A stretch of DNA of 33,586 bases from Arcobacter sp. (GCA_030635995.1 DAOVXU010000002.1:1-33586); one strand, 5' to 3'; counted from the first letter of the stretch, positions 25,645 through 33,487 are shown. Notes: a model not told the origin generated them from the letters alone. Made by a program: numbers and translations.

Positions 25645-27526
25645 TATCGCCCAACAAAATTTTTCTAAATATTTGTATGCTGTTCTAGTGATTATATTTG
25701 TATTCTTTTTCATTTTTATATCTGGCTTATTTGTAATTATTGAAAATAACTATATAAAAGAGGATTTAAACTATCAAAAAGAGAAATTAATAGATAGGAA
25801 TAATAATATTATTCATGCTGAAGTTAATAGATTGATAGAACTAATAGACAGAAAAAATACAGAATTAATTCAAAAAGGTTTAACTCCCACTGAGATAAAA
25901 GAATATATTATAAGTATGATATCTCATAAAGGAGCAGGTGCTGATGAAAAGTTTGTAGTACTTGATAGTAATTTAAATATACTTTGGAATAGACACATTA
26001 AAGCCATTGGTAAGAATTTAAATGATGTTGATATTAATACATATAGTAAGGTGTCAAAACTAAATTTTCAAAAAGGGGAATATATAGAGTTAACTAATTT
26101 TATGAAAAAAAATAGAATAGTTTATTTTAAAAGTTATAATAAATTTAATTGGATTTTACAAACAGGATATTACTCTGCAAAAATCGATAAAATTATAAAT
26201 GAAAAAGAAATAATTTTACATAATAGAATTCATGACAAAGTCAAACTAATTCTTATTTTAGTTTTTATATTTTTAATAATTACTTTAATATTTTCTTCTT
26301 TGATTGTAAAAAACATATCTAATATAATTAAAACATATCAAAATAAACTTATTAATGCTAATGAAACTCTTGAAGATAAAGTAAAAGAACAAACGGATGA
26401 ACTTCATAAAAGTTTAGAAATTATAAGTAATGATATTATATATTCAAAAACAGATTTAGATGGAATTATAACAGAAGTTAGTCATGCTTTTTGTAAGATT
26501 TCACAATATACTAAGGATGAATTAATAGGTAAGACACATGCAATTATGAAACATGAAGATACACCTAAAGAGTTACATAGTTTTTTATGGCATACTTTGG
26601 AAGAAAATCATATATGGTATGGAAAAACTAAAAATCATAAAAAAGACAATACAAGTTATACTTTTAATATGTCAATTACGCCACAATATGATAAAAATAA
26701 TAAAAAAATTGGATATATGGCGATAAGACATGATATAACAGCTCAATTAGAGCTTGCAAGAGTAAATGAAAATCTAGAAATAAAAGTCAAAGAGGAAGTT
26801 GATAAAAATATAGCAAAAGAGTTACTTTTATTTGAACAATCAAAAATGGCATCAATGGGAGCAATGATAGGTAATATAGCTCATCAATGGAAACAACCAC
26901 TTTCTGTTATTAGTGTAATAGCTTCAGGACTAAGTTTTAAATATGATTTAGATACATTAGATATAGATACAATTCCAGAAGAAACAAAAACAATAGAGAA
27001 ACAAATTACTCATCTCTCTAATACAATTGATACATTTAGAAACTTCCTAAAAGAAAAAAAAGTGTTTAAAGAGGTAGTGCTTCAAGATAGAATAGATGTA
27101 GCATTAAGTATATCAGGTGTAGTACTTAAAGATTCTGGTATAGAACTAAAAAATAATATAAATTATAACAATCCAATTAAAATATCTTTAGTAGTTGGAG
27201 AGTTAGCAGAAGTATTAATAAATATAATTAATAATGCAAAAGATATACTGAAGGACAAAAATACTCAAGATCCTTGGGTTCAATTAGATTTAATAGAAAA
27301 AAAAGATAAGGTTATTATTACTATTGAAGATAATGGTAAAGGGATACCAGATGATATATTGCCACATATTTTTGATGAGTATTTTACAACAAAAGATGAA
27401 GATACTGGAACTGGACTAGGACTTTATATGAGTTATCAAATTATCACTAAAAGTTTAAAAGGTAAACTATATGTTCAAAATACTGAAAACGGTGCAAAGT
27501 TTTTCATAGAGTTGCCACTTAATTAA
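25631..27526 (+). CDS. Membrane sensor histidine kinase with Cache and PAS domains
   Basis: The protein has 631 residues from ATG 25631, preceded by AGGA at 25621-25624; an in-frame TTG at 25598 would add 11 residues. The first membrane segment (about 13-38) is followed by a periplasmic Cache-like domain (with EYIISMISHKGAGADEKFVV and KSYNKFNWILQTGYY) and a second membrane segment (about 208-232). A PAS domain (about 265-375; TDLDGIITEVSHAFCKISQY) follows, and the kinase core has His418 in IAHQWKQPL, N-box NIINNAKDIL, and G boxes DNGKGIPDDILPHIFDEYFT and GTGLGLYM. The PAS resembles that of the protein at 32768-33379. It probably senses a periplasmic small molecule and a cytoplasmic cue; targets are unknown. 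Confidence 0.9.
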   Translation: MSIFNIAQQNFSKYLYAVLVIIFVFFFIFISGLFVIIENNYIKEDLNYQKEKLIDRNNNIIHAEVNRLIELIDRKNTELIQKGLTPTEIKEYIISMISHKGAGADEKFVVLDSNLNILWNRHIKAIGKNLNDVDINTYSKVSKLNFQKGEYIELTNFMKKNRIVYFKSYNKFNWILQTGYYSAKIDKIINEKEIILHNRIHDKVKLILILVFIFLIITLIFSSLIVKNISNIIKTYQNKLINANETLEDKVKEQTDELHKSLEIISNDIIYSKTDLDGIITEVSHAFCKISQYTKDELIGKTHAIMKHEDTPKELHSFLWHTLEENHIWYGKTKNHKKDNTSYTFNMSITPQYDKNNKKIGYMAIRHDITAQLELARVNENLEIKVKEEVDKNIAKELLLFEQSKMASMGAMIGNIAHQWKQPLSVISVIASGLSFKYDLDTLDIDTIPEETKTIEKQITHLSNTIDTFRNFLKEKKVFKEVVLQDRIDVALSISGVVLKDSGIELKNNINYNNPIKISLVVGELAEVLINIINNAKDILKDKNTQDPWVQLDLIEKKDKVIITIEDNGKGIPDDILPHIFDEYFTTKDEDTGTGLGLYMSYQIITKSLKGKLYVQNTENGAKFFIELPLN

Positions 27527-27572
27527 CTTAATTTATAAATTATAAAAGCTTAAGACTATCATATAAGCATTA

Positions 27573-27581
27573 TGTTACAAT
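27573..27581 (+). promoter_or_regulatory. Extended -10 promoter candidate for REC-kinase gene
   Basis: TGTTACAAT at 27573-27581 is an extended -10 box (TGnTACAAT), about 100 bp before the ATG at 27683. The same core, TTATGTTACAAT, occurs on the minus strand before the chemoreceptor gene (32694-32702), which supports it as a real promoter type in this genome. Confidence 0.4.
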
Positions 27582-27682
27582 GTAATCATAAAATGACATC
27601 AAAAGGTGTTTGGTTAAGCATAAGCGTATTTAGAAGTTTTAAAGAGTGTAAAAAAATATAAACAAACAAGAGGGGGTATTTA

Positions 27683-28780
27683 ATGATGACTAATAAAACA
27701 ATATTAATTGTAGATGATACGATTATAAATCTTGATATCTTGGTTGTTCTTTTAAAAGAATATGATGTTTTAGTAGCAGTTAATGGTTTAGAGGCATTAA
27801 CGATAGCAAGTGAGAATAAACCAGATTTGATATTATTGGACATAATGATGCCAGATATGGATGGGTATGAAGTATGTACAAAATTAAAAGAAAATCAAAA
27901 TACAAAAGATATTCCAATAATATTTATAACAGTAAAAACAGATGAAGATAGTATAGAAAAAGCTTTTGATATTGGTGGTGTTGATTATGTAACTAAGCCA
28001 TTTCGTTCAAAAGAATTATTAGCAAGAGTAACTACACAGTTAAAGATAGCAGAGCAATCTTATTTTAAAGATAAACTTATTCAAGAACAAGCTAAAATGG
28101 CTTCAATGGGAGAGATGATTGGTAATATTGCTCATCAATGGAGGCAACCCTTAAATGCTATAAGTTTAACAGCATCTGCTTTACAACTTAAACTTAAAAT
28201 AGAAGAAGATATATCTAAAGAATATTTTGATAAAGAATTAGGCTTAATAGATGAATATACGCAACATTTATCTAATACAATTAATACTTTTAGAGATTTT
28301 ATAAAAGCTAAAAAAGTATATAAAGAGTTAATACTTCAAGATGAAATATCACAAGCTTTAAATATATCTGTTATTACACTTAAAAATAAGTTTATTAAGT
28401 TAAAAGATAATATTGATTATGAGAATGGTATTAAGACTATTATGACTACAGGAGAATTAGGGCAAGTTATTATAAATATTATTAACAATGCAAAAGATAT
28501 TTTAATTGAAAAGAATATTGAAAATCCTTTTGTTAAAATAGAGTTAAAAAAGTTAAGAGATAAAGTAATAATTACAATAGAAGATAATGGTGGAGGGATA
28601 CCAGCTGATATATTACCTAAAATCTTTGAACTATATTTTACAACTAAACATCAATCTCATGGTACAGGGTTGGGACTTCATATGAGTTATGCAATTATTA
28701 CTAATAGTTTAAAAGGTAAATTATGGGCAGAAAATATTGAAAATGGTGCAAAATTCTTCATTGAATTGCCGTTAAATTAA
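27683..28780 (+). CDS. Receiver-histidine kinase (REC-HK), soluble
   Basis: The 365-residue protein has a CheY-like receiver at the N-terminus (about 5-120): acidic pair D11-D12, phospho-acceptor Asp53 in LILLDIMMPDMDG and the conserved Lys105 in YVTKPF. The kinase part follows directly, with His151 in IAHQWRQPL, an N-box NIINNAKDIL and G boxes DNGGGIPADILPKIFELYFT and GTGLGLHM. There is no membrane segment, so it is cytoplasmic. The receiver-first order means that a phosphate from another kinase may control this kinase's activity; the two membrane kinases just upstream are natural candidates (inference). A GAGGGGG Shine-Dalgarno precedes the ATG. The J-domain gene starts 13 bp downstream. 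Confidence 0.9.
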   Translation: MMTNKTILIVDDTIINLDILVVLLKEYDVLVAVNGLEALTIASENKPDLILLDIMMPDMDGYEVCTKLKENQNTKDIPIIFITVKTDEDSIEKAFDIGGVDYVTKPFRSKELLARVTTQLKIAEQSYFKDKLIQEQAKMASMGEMIGNIAHQWRQPLNAISLTASALQLKLKIEEDISKEYFDKELGLIDEYTQHLSNTINTFRDFIKAKKVYKELILQDEISQALNISVITLKNKFIKLKDNIDYENGIKTIMTTGELGQVIINIINNAKDILIEKNIENPFVKIELKKLRDKVIITIEDNGGGIPADILPKIFELYFTTKHQSHGTGLGLHMSYAIITNSLKGKLWAENIENGAKFFIELPLN

Positions 28781-28793
28781 ATAAAAAGATAAT

Positions 28794-29480
28794 ATGATAA
28801 AAAAGATAATACAAATTTTTCTAGCTATTTTACTGTTTACAATAAAAAAGATATTTGTTAGAGAAAACAGAGTACCGCATAAAATAATGGATAACATTTC
28901 TAATAAATTACATTCTATTTTTATTTTTACCTCTTTTCCTGCACTTTATTTATTGTGGTTTGATATTTATATAAATTTATTTTCTTTAAATACGGCAATA
29001 TATATATTACTATTTTTCCAGTTTGTAATGATAATAAGATATTTTAATCCACTAATGTTAAAAGAGAAGAAATTACAGATTGGTATTATTGAAAAAATTA
29101 AAAAATTATCTTTATTGATTTTTATTTTTAATTGGATATTTTTATCTTTTGGTTTAGCTTTTTCATTTATTATTATAACTTTTTTAAATAATGGGTTTTA
29201 TCTATTTATAATTAACCAGATAAAAAAACAAAAAGAACAAGAAGAGTTTAAAAAACAATTTGGTGATGGTGATTTTTCAAAAGAAGATATTGTTAAAAGA
29301 CATATTTTAAATCTATTTGAATCAGATTTAAATGTTGAACAATTAACAAGAGGTGAAATAAAAAAACAATATAGAATAATGGCAAAGAAATATCATCCTG
29401 ATGTTTATAAGGGAGATGAAAAAAATAAATTTACATCTATTAATTCATCTTATAAATTTTTAATTGATTTGGTAAAATAA
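28794..29480 (+). CDS. Membrane-anchored J-domain protein
   Basis: The 228-residue protein has three or so membrane segments in the first 145 residues (IIQIFLAILLFTIKKIF near the start, IFIFTSFPALYLLWFDIYI at about 42-60, AIYILLFFQFVMIIRYF at about 70-86, and LLIFIFNWIFLSFGLAFSFI at about 105-124). The C-terminus is a J domain, with helix II QYRIMAKKYHPDVYKGDEKN and the HPD motif at 201-203, then a short final helix. J domains stimulate DnaK-type chaperones, so this protein should recruit DnaK to the inner membrane, comparable in concept to DjlA; its own substrate is unknown. It is probably co-transcribed with the REC-HK gene. Confidence 0.85.
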   Translation: MIKKIIQIFLAILLFTIKKIFVRENRVPHKIMDNISNKLHSIFIFTSFPALYLLWFDIYINLFSLNTAIYILLFFQFVMIIRYFNPLMLKEKKLQIGIIEKIKKLSLLIFIFNWIFLSFGLAFSFIIITFLNNGFYLFIINQIKKQKEQEEFKKQFGDGDFSKEDIVKRHILNLFESDLNVEQLTRGEIKKQYRIMAKKYHPDVYKGDEKNKFTSINSSYKFLIDLVK

Positions 29481-29511
29481 TGAAATTTTTAGATATTAAA
29501 GTGGTTTAAAT

Positions 29512-29757
29512 ATGATTACAATAGAAATAATTACAGAGTTTTTAGGTTGGTGTTCAATAATTAATATAGGGATGTTAATGTTATCTGCAATATTACTAGT
29601 GTTATTTAATGATACTATATTAAATATTCATATTAAAATGTTTAATTTAGATAAAAAATATTTGCAACAAACATATTTTAAATATTTAGCACAATACAAA
29701 ATTATAATTATAATATTTAATATTGTTCCATATTTTGTTCTAAAAATAATAGTTTAA
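29512..29757 (+). CDS. Small two-helix membrane protein
   Basis: The 81-residue protein has two hydrophobic segments (about 6-35, with INIGMLMLSAILLVLF; about 60-81, KIIIIIFNIVPYFVLKIIV) joined by a charged loop. I recognise the general pattern of small DUF6868-like proteins only loosely and do not assign it. The start at 29512 lacks a strong Shine-Dalgarno. It follows the J-domain gene by 31 bp. Confidence 0.5.
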   Translation: MITIEIITEFLGWCSIINIGMLMLSAILLVLFNDTILNIHIKMFNLDKKYLQQTYFKYLAQYKIIIIIFNIVPYFVLKIIV

Positions 29758-29907
29758 TTATTATTTTTAGGCACTTATTCTTTTCATTAATCCTTTAGTG
29801 GGAATCTTTATAACATTTTAAAGTTCTATTTAGATAATGACAATATTTTTACAAAATAATTGAGGTTTTATTATATTAATCATATAAGCTTAAATTAATT
29901 ATATAAG
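29758..29907. other. AT-rich intergenic stretch upstream of the riboswitch
   Basis: I see no gene, terminator or clear repeat here. Short related words (TAAGCTTAAATTAATT near 29886, AAGCTTAATT near 29926) recur on both sides of the promoter candidate, but they may be chance in such AT-rich sequence. Confidence 0.4.
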
Positions 29908-29916
29908 TGATAATAT
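29908..29916 (+). promoter_or_regulatory. Extended -10 promoter candidate for the riboswitch transcript
   Basis: TGATAATAT at 29908-29916 matches the extended -10 pattern and lies about 15-25 bp before the 5' edge of the aptamer. Transcription would therefore start close to the aptamer, as expected for a riboswitch leader. Confidence 0.45.
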
Positions 29917-29931
29917 TTTCATACAAGCTTA

Positions 29932-30010
29932 ATTGTTAAAGCCAAACTTATCGCGAGGTAAGGACGGAAAGCTACGGGTCTTAAATTTAAGATAGCCGAG
30001 TTGTCTTGAT
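29932..30010 (+). ncRNA. Class I cyclic-di-GMP riboswitch aptamer (GEMM-I)
   Basis: The sequence shows the GEMM-I core in order. GCCAAAC (29941-29947) is followed by the stem CTTATC / GGTAAG (29947-29952 and 29957-29962) closed by a GCGA tetraloop, a GNRA loop as in the class. Then come GACGGAAAGC (29963-29972), the second stem (GGGTCTT, loop AAATTT, AAGATAGCC), and GAGTTGTC (29998-30005), matching the GGGUUGCC/GGUUACC strand that closes the aptamer. The aptamer binds c-di-GMP and controls a downstream gene. Here the only gene in reach is the 60-residue protein at 30073, since the next gene converges. The assignment is by motif reading and not by a covariance model. Confidence 0.85.
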
Positions 30011-30040
30011 TATATTCAATATTTATGCGACTTGACTATT

Positions 30041-30066
30041 CTAAATTTTGACCTAAAATTTAGGAG
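30041..30066 (+). promoter_or_regulatory. Riboswitch expression platform: hairpin at the ribosome binding site
   Basis: CTAAATTTT (30041-30049) pairs perfectly with AAAATTTAG (30055-30063) around a 5-nt loop. The 3' arm includes the first two bases of the Shine-Dalgarno AGGAG (30062-30066), 6 nt before the ATG. No U-run follows, so control is more likely at translation than termination. An alternative stem, CGAGTTGT (29997-30004) with GCGACTTG (30027-30034), counting G-U pairs, would use the 3' strand of the aptamer and so compete with ligand binding. Confidence 0.6.
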
Positions 30067-30072
30067 TAAATT

Positions 30073-30255
30073 ATGATTAATCAACAAGAAATAAATTTCT
30101 TTAATTCAAATTCTAAGTCATCAACATACATCAATAGAGATAAAAAAGATTGCAACTGGAGTTTTTCAAAAAAGAATATAAATAATAGTAATAATATATT
30201 TAGTATAGTCACAATATTTGTATTTACAATATCAATAATAGCCTATATAATATAG
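30073..30255 (+). CDS. 60-residue protein with C-terminal membrane segment, under the riboswitch
   Basis: The protein has a polar N-terminal part rich in Asn, Ser and Lys (1-40, for example NFFNSNSKSSTYINRDKKDC) with one Cys (about 27). A hydrophobic C-terminal segment (about 41-60, IFSIVTIFVFTISIIAYII) reaches the last residue. It would be tail-anchored in the inner membrane with its N-terminus in the cytoplasm. I do not recognise a family. The Shine-Dalgarno TAGGAG is well placed and partly within the expression-platform hairpin. Its role may be in c-di-GMP-linked behaviour such as surface attachment, but this is inferred only from the riboswitch. Confidence 0.65.
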   Translation: MINQQEINFFNSNSKSSTYINRDKKDCNWSFSKKNINNSNNIFSIVTIFVFTISIIAYII

Positions 30256-30268
30256 TAATTTATTTATA

Positions 30269-30288
30269 GGTAAGTTTAAAAACTTACC
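30269..30288. terminator. Hairpin between convergent genes
   Basis: GGTAAGTTT (30269-30277) and AAACTTACC (30280-30288) form a perfect 9-bp stem around 2 nt in the DNA (4 nt if the closing pair opens). It covers the stop codon of the chemoreceptor gene on the minus strand and its last three codons. It could end both converging transcripts, although neither side shows a proper U-run. Confidence 0.45.
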
Positions 30289-32663
30289 CATTCATCAGAA
30301 TCATTGTTTGATACAATTTCTTTTGGTGATATAGTTTGCTTTAGATTTTTTGACTTTACTGCTATATTTGGTTGTACAATTTGTTTAGAGTTAATTCGTC
30401 TTTGATTTTTTTTATCAATAGCTACATCTTTTTCTCTTTTATCTTTTATTTGTAGTATTTCATCTTTTGCTTTTACTGTATCTTTACCAATAAAATTCTT
30501 TTCATTAGCATCATTCACAATATCATGTGCAATCTTTTGTGTCTGAATTGATATATCTTTTGTATGAGAGGCAACACTTGCATTTTTTTGTGTTTGTTGA
30601 TCAAGCTTACTAATTGCATCATTAATTTGCTCAATACCAATTTGTTGCTCCTTACTTGCCATCTCTACATCTGATACAAGTTCTAATGTTTTAGTGATAG
30701 AATTATTTAGTTGAGTGTAGCCAGCTATCATCTCATCTGCAATTAATTTACCATCATTTGCTTTATTTGTTGCATTTTGAACCAATACTTTAATCTCATT
30801 AGCTGCTTCTGCACTTCTTGAAGCTAGATTTCTAACCTCTTGAGCAACTACAGCAAATCCTTTACCAGCTTCACCAGCTGTTGCTGCTTCAACTGCTGCA
30901 TTTAAAGAAAGTATATTTGTTTGGAATGCTATTTGATCTATTATACCAATAGCATCACTAATAGCATTTACTTCATTATTTATAGAATCCATAGCTGTTG
31001 TAGTTTGAGTTGCTAAATTTTGACCTGTATTTACAGAATCCTTTACTTGACTTCCATGACTTGCCATATCATTAACAGTATTTGTATTATTTATTATATT
31101 TGCTGTTATCTCTTCTAGTGCAGCTGCAGTTTCCTCTAAAGATACGGCAGTTTCATTTGATGCAGAGTTTAAAGTAGCGACATTTGTCATTAAAACATCT
31201 GAACTTGACTGAAGTGTTAGACCATTTGATTTATTTTCAACTAACATTTTATTTATAATATCAGCTAATGAATTTAACTCTTTAGCAGTTTGTCCATTAG
31301 TGTCTTTTATTCTATGTGTAAAGTTTAAATCATGAAATTCTTTTAATATCTCTCTTACTTTATTTAAATCATCTGCAACTACATGTGATATAGCTTTTAG
31401 CATTTCATTAAAGATTGTTTTTAACTCTTCTAAACCTTCATTTTGAGTTGAGGCATTTATAGTTTGTTTTATATGTCCATCTTTTACAAGATTTACAACT
31501 CTTTTTACATCTATTATAACTGCTTCATCTTGCTCTATAAGTGATTTTGTTTTAGTTATATTTTTATTTACAACTTTTGCCATTGTACCTATTTCATCAT
31601 TTGAATTATCATCTAATTTTATCACCGATGATGATTCTTTATTTAGATATTTAAAAAATCCTAATATTCCATTTTGAAATAGATTAAGTGGATTAATAAC
31701 TATTTTTTGCACAGATATTGATATTGCTATTAGGATAAATATCACAAGAAATACTATAATTAAAAGAGCAATATTAATAATCTTATTGGCACTATTAACA
31801 GCCATATTTACTTTTTCTAAAGGTGATCCTACTATTGCAATTCCTAGTTTAGTTCCTCTAAAATCTTTAACATCAATATATGTGTATAAAAATTTATCTG
31901 TTTCAAATCTTTTTGTTTTTAAAAATTGAGCCATATTTAAATTTTGTGCATCTGCTAAAAACTTTTTATCTATAAATTTTTGAGAAATAATATAATTAGT
32001 TTTAAAAATACTAGTTTGATTAAATGTTTTTACTGATGATACTCGTTTATCCATTAGCAGTATAAAGCCATCTTTATTTTTATTAAATGCTTTTGCAACA
32101 CTATTTAAACCTTGCATAAACTCCAATGACCCTAGATGTTTACCACTATTTGAAGTAACAGGAACAACAGAACGAAGTGATAATCCAGCTTTTCCTAGTT
32201 CAAAAGTATTTACAGCAGTTTTTGTTTGATTTACCTTTACAATAGAGTGTCTAAAAGAACTTAGATCATCTCCAAATTTATCAAGTTTCCATATTCTTAC
32301 AAATGATTTATTGTCTTTTGTATGTACATGTACTTTTACATTTTTAAATGGTGTTGATGACTTTAAACTTTTACCAAGATTTATTAAACTCTCTATAGCT
32401 ATTTTTCTATCATTTTTTTCTAGTGATTCTTTTATTTTCCCATCATTTGCAACAGAAACTGCATTTGATATACCAACATCTTTTTTTAATTGAAACTTAT
32501 CATTTGTTTCTATCTGTAAACTTTTTATAAATTGAGCATCTACTTCATCTTCTATTTGAATTGAATACCAATTTAATAATAAAAATCCAAGTAGAAGTCC
32601 TACCGCAGAAATACCAACTACAGTATAATTAAGTTTTTGACCTATCTTTTTATTTTCAAACAT
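30276..32663 (-). CDS. Methyl-accepting chemotaxis protein with Cache-type sensor
   Basis: The 795-residue chemoreceptor has membrane segment 1 at about 13-32, then a large periplasmic domain (about 33-290) that resembles a double Cache type, with SFVRIWKLDKFGDDLSSFRH and GLSLRSVVPV. Segment 2 lies near 292-318, and tandem HAMP-like helices extend to about 490. The signalling domain (about 500-720) has the highly conserved tip DQIAFQTNILSLNAAVEAAT-AGEAGKGFAVVAQEVRNLA. The extreme C-terminus is a flexible tail ending EWVSF, a W-x-x-F pentapeptide like the NWETF CheR tether of enteric receptors. Ligand is unknown. The start is supported by AAGGGAAT before the ATG. Confidence 0.93.
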   Translation of the reverse strand: MFENKKIGQKLNYTVVGISAVGLLLGFLLLNWYSIQIEDEVDAQFIKSLQIETNDKFQLKKDVGISNAVSVANDGKIKESLEKNDRKIAIESLINLGKSLKSSTPFKNVKVHVHTKDNKSFVRIWKLDKFGDDLSSFRHSIVKVNQTKTAVNTFELGKAGLSLRSVVPVTSNSGKHLGSLEFMQGLNSVAKAFNKNKDGFILLMDKRVSSVKTFNQTSIFKTNYIISQKFIDKKFLADAQNLNMAQFLKTKRFETDKFLYTYIDVKDFRGTKLGIAIVGSPLEKVNMAVNSANKIINIALLIIVFLVIFILIAISISVQKIVINPLNLFQNGILGFFKYLNKESSSVIKLDDNSNDEIGTMAKVVNKNITKTKSLIEQDEAVIIDVKRVVNLVKDGHIKQTINASTQNEGLEELKTIFNEMLKAISHVVADDLNKVREILKEFHDLNFTHRIKDTNGQTAKELNSLADIINKMLVENKSNGLTLQSSSDVLMTNVATLNSASNETAVSLEETAAALEEITANIINNTNTVNDMASHGSQVKDSVNTGQNLATQTTTAMDSINNEVNAISDAIGIIDQIAFQTNILSLNAAVEAATAGEAGKGFAVVAQEVRNLASRSAEAANEIKVLVQNATNKANDGKLIADEMIAGYTQLNNSITKTLELVSDVEMASKEQQIGIEQINDAISKLDQQTQKNASVASHTKDISIQTQKIAHDIVNDANEKNFIGKDTVKAKDEILQIKDKREKDVAIDKKNQRRINSKQIVQPNIAVKSKNLKQTISPKEIVSNNDSDEWVSF

Positions 32664-32693
32664 TACATTCCCTTATATTAAAATTTATTTTTT

Positions 32694-32702
32694 ATTGTAA
32701 CA
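32694..32702 (-). promoter_or_regulatory. Extended -10 promoter candidate for the chemoreceptor gene
   Basis: Read on the minus strand the sequence is TGTTACAAT, with the same TTATGTTACAAT core as the candidate at 27573-27581. It lies 30 bp upstream of the chemoreceptor start. Confidence 0.4.
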
Positions 32703-32767
32703 TAACTATTGTCGCATTAATATAATAAAAACAAAGTTATATAATGATTGGTATTAATATTATAAAA

Positions 32768-33379
32768 CTAATGTTGAGATTTTTTTTCTATTTTTTTACT
32801 TTTTGCCATAGTGCTTTTCATGTGTAATTTTGACAGAGCAAATTCTTTGGCAGATTTGTTAACATTTAATTCTTTCTGTAAACTTTGAATTTTTTGATTT
32901 AATTCTTTAATTAATTTATCTTGTTTTATGGAACTATTTTTATATTCATTTTTTAAATTAGCATTTTTAAGTTTACTCTCTTTTAATAAAAGACCAAGTT
33001 TTCTTTGAAATTCTTCCGCTTGTACTCTTACTGTTATATCTTCTCTTACTGAATCATAACTAAGTAGAGTGTGATTTTTGTCAAATATGGGACTTATGAT
33101 AGTTTTAGTTATATAAAAATCACCATCTTTTTTAAGGTTCTTAATGATTCCTTCCCATTTGTGACCATCTTTAATGGTTTTCCATAAATCTTCAAAATCA
33201 CTTGCCTCCATATCAGGATGTCTTACAATATTGTGAGATTTACCAATTAATTCATCTTTAGAATAGCCACAAATATTACAAAATGCAGTTGAAGCATGAG
33301 TTATTATACCTTCTAAATCAGTTTTTGTATAAATTACATAGCTATCAATTAATGTATCTTCTTCCATATGATTATCCAT
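32768..33379 (-). CDS. PAS-domain protein with coiled-coil tail
   Basis: The 203-residue protein has a PAS domain of the Aer/aerotaxis type (about 15-125): TDLEGIITHASTAFCNICGY, ELIGKSHNIVRHPDM and the PAC-like end SYDSVREDITVRVQAEE. A long charged coiled coil (about 126-190) follows, and a Lys-rich tail. It lacks any kinase, receiver or methyl-accepting domain. The PAS may bind FAD or another small cofactor; in Aer-type PAS the RHPDM segment is conserved, but cofactor identity cannot be read here. It could signal to the chemoreceptor gene next to it on the same strand, or to another partner through the coiled coil. Confidence 0.85.
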   Translation of the reverse strand: MDNHMEEDTLIDSYVIYTKTDLEGIITHASTAFCNICGYSKDELIGKSHNIVRHPDMEASDFEDLWKTIKDGHKWEGIIKNLKKDGDFYITKTIISPIFDKNHTLLSYDSVREDITVRVQAEEFQRKLGLLLKESKLKNANLKNEYKNSSIKQDKLIKELNQKIQSLQKELNVNKSAKEFALSKLHMKSTMAKSKKIEKKSQH

Positions 33380-33401
33380 AATACAACGATCCTTTATATT
33401 T

Positions 33402-33407
33402 AGTATA
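33402..33407 (-). promoter_or_regulatory. -10 promoter candidate for the PAS protein
   Basis: On the minus strand this reads TATACT, 22 bp upstream of the ATG at 33379, on the flank of the palindrome at 33412-33432. Confidence 0.3.
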
Positions 33408-33411
33408 AATA

Positions 33412-33432
33412 ACTAATGATAATATCATTAGT
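33412..33432. promoter_or_regulatory. 21-bp palindrome between divergent genes, Fur-box-like
   Basis: ACTAATGATA and TATCATTAGT are perfect 10-bp inverted repeats around one A. The element lies between a minus-strand -10 candidate (33402-33407) and a plus-strand one (33440-33448), where a bound dimer would block both. The TGATAATATCA core is similar to Fur-type operators (NATAAT-like hexamers). The regulator is not known. Confidence 0.5.
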
Positions 33433-33439
33433 ATAATTA

Positions 33440-33448
33440 TGATACAAT
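33440..33448 (+). promoter_or_regulatory. Extended -10 promoter candidate for the last gene
   Basis: TGATACAAT (33440-33448) fits the extended -10 pattern and lies 39 bp before the TTG start at 33488. Confidence 0.4.
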
Positions 33449-33487
33449 AATAGTTATTAAAAAAATATATATAAGTAGGTTGGGTAT

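Noticed and set aside
27586..27843. Minus-strand frame over the REC-kinase start
   Set aside because: It overlaps the receiver domain coding sequence and the promoter candidate; no domain is visible.
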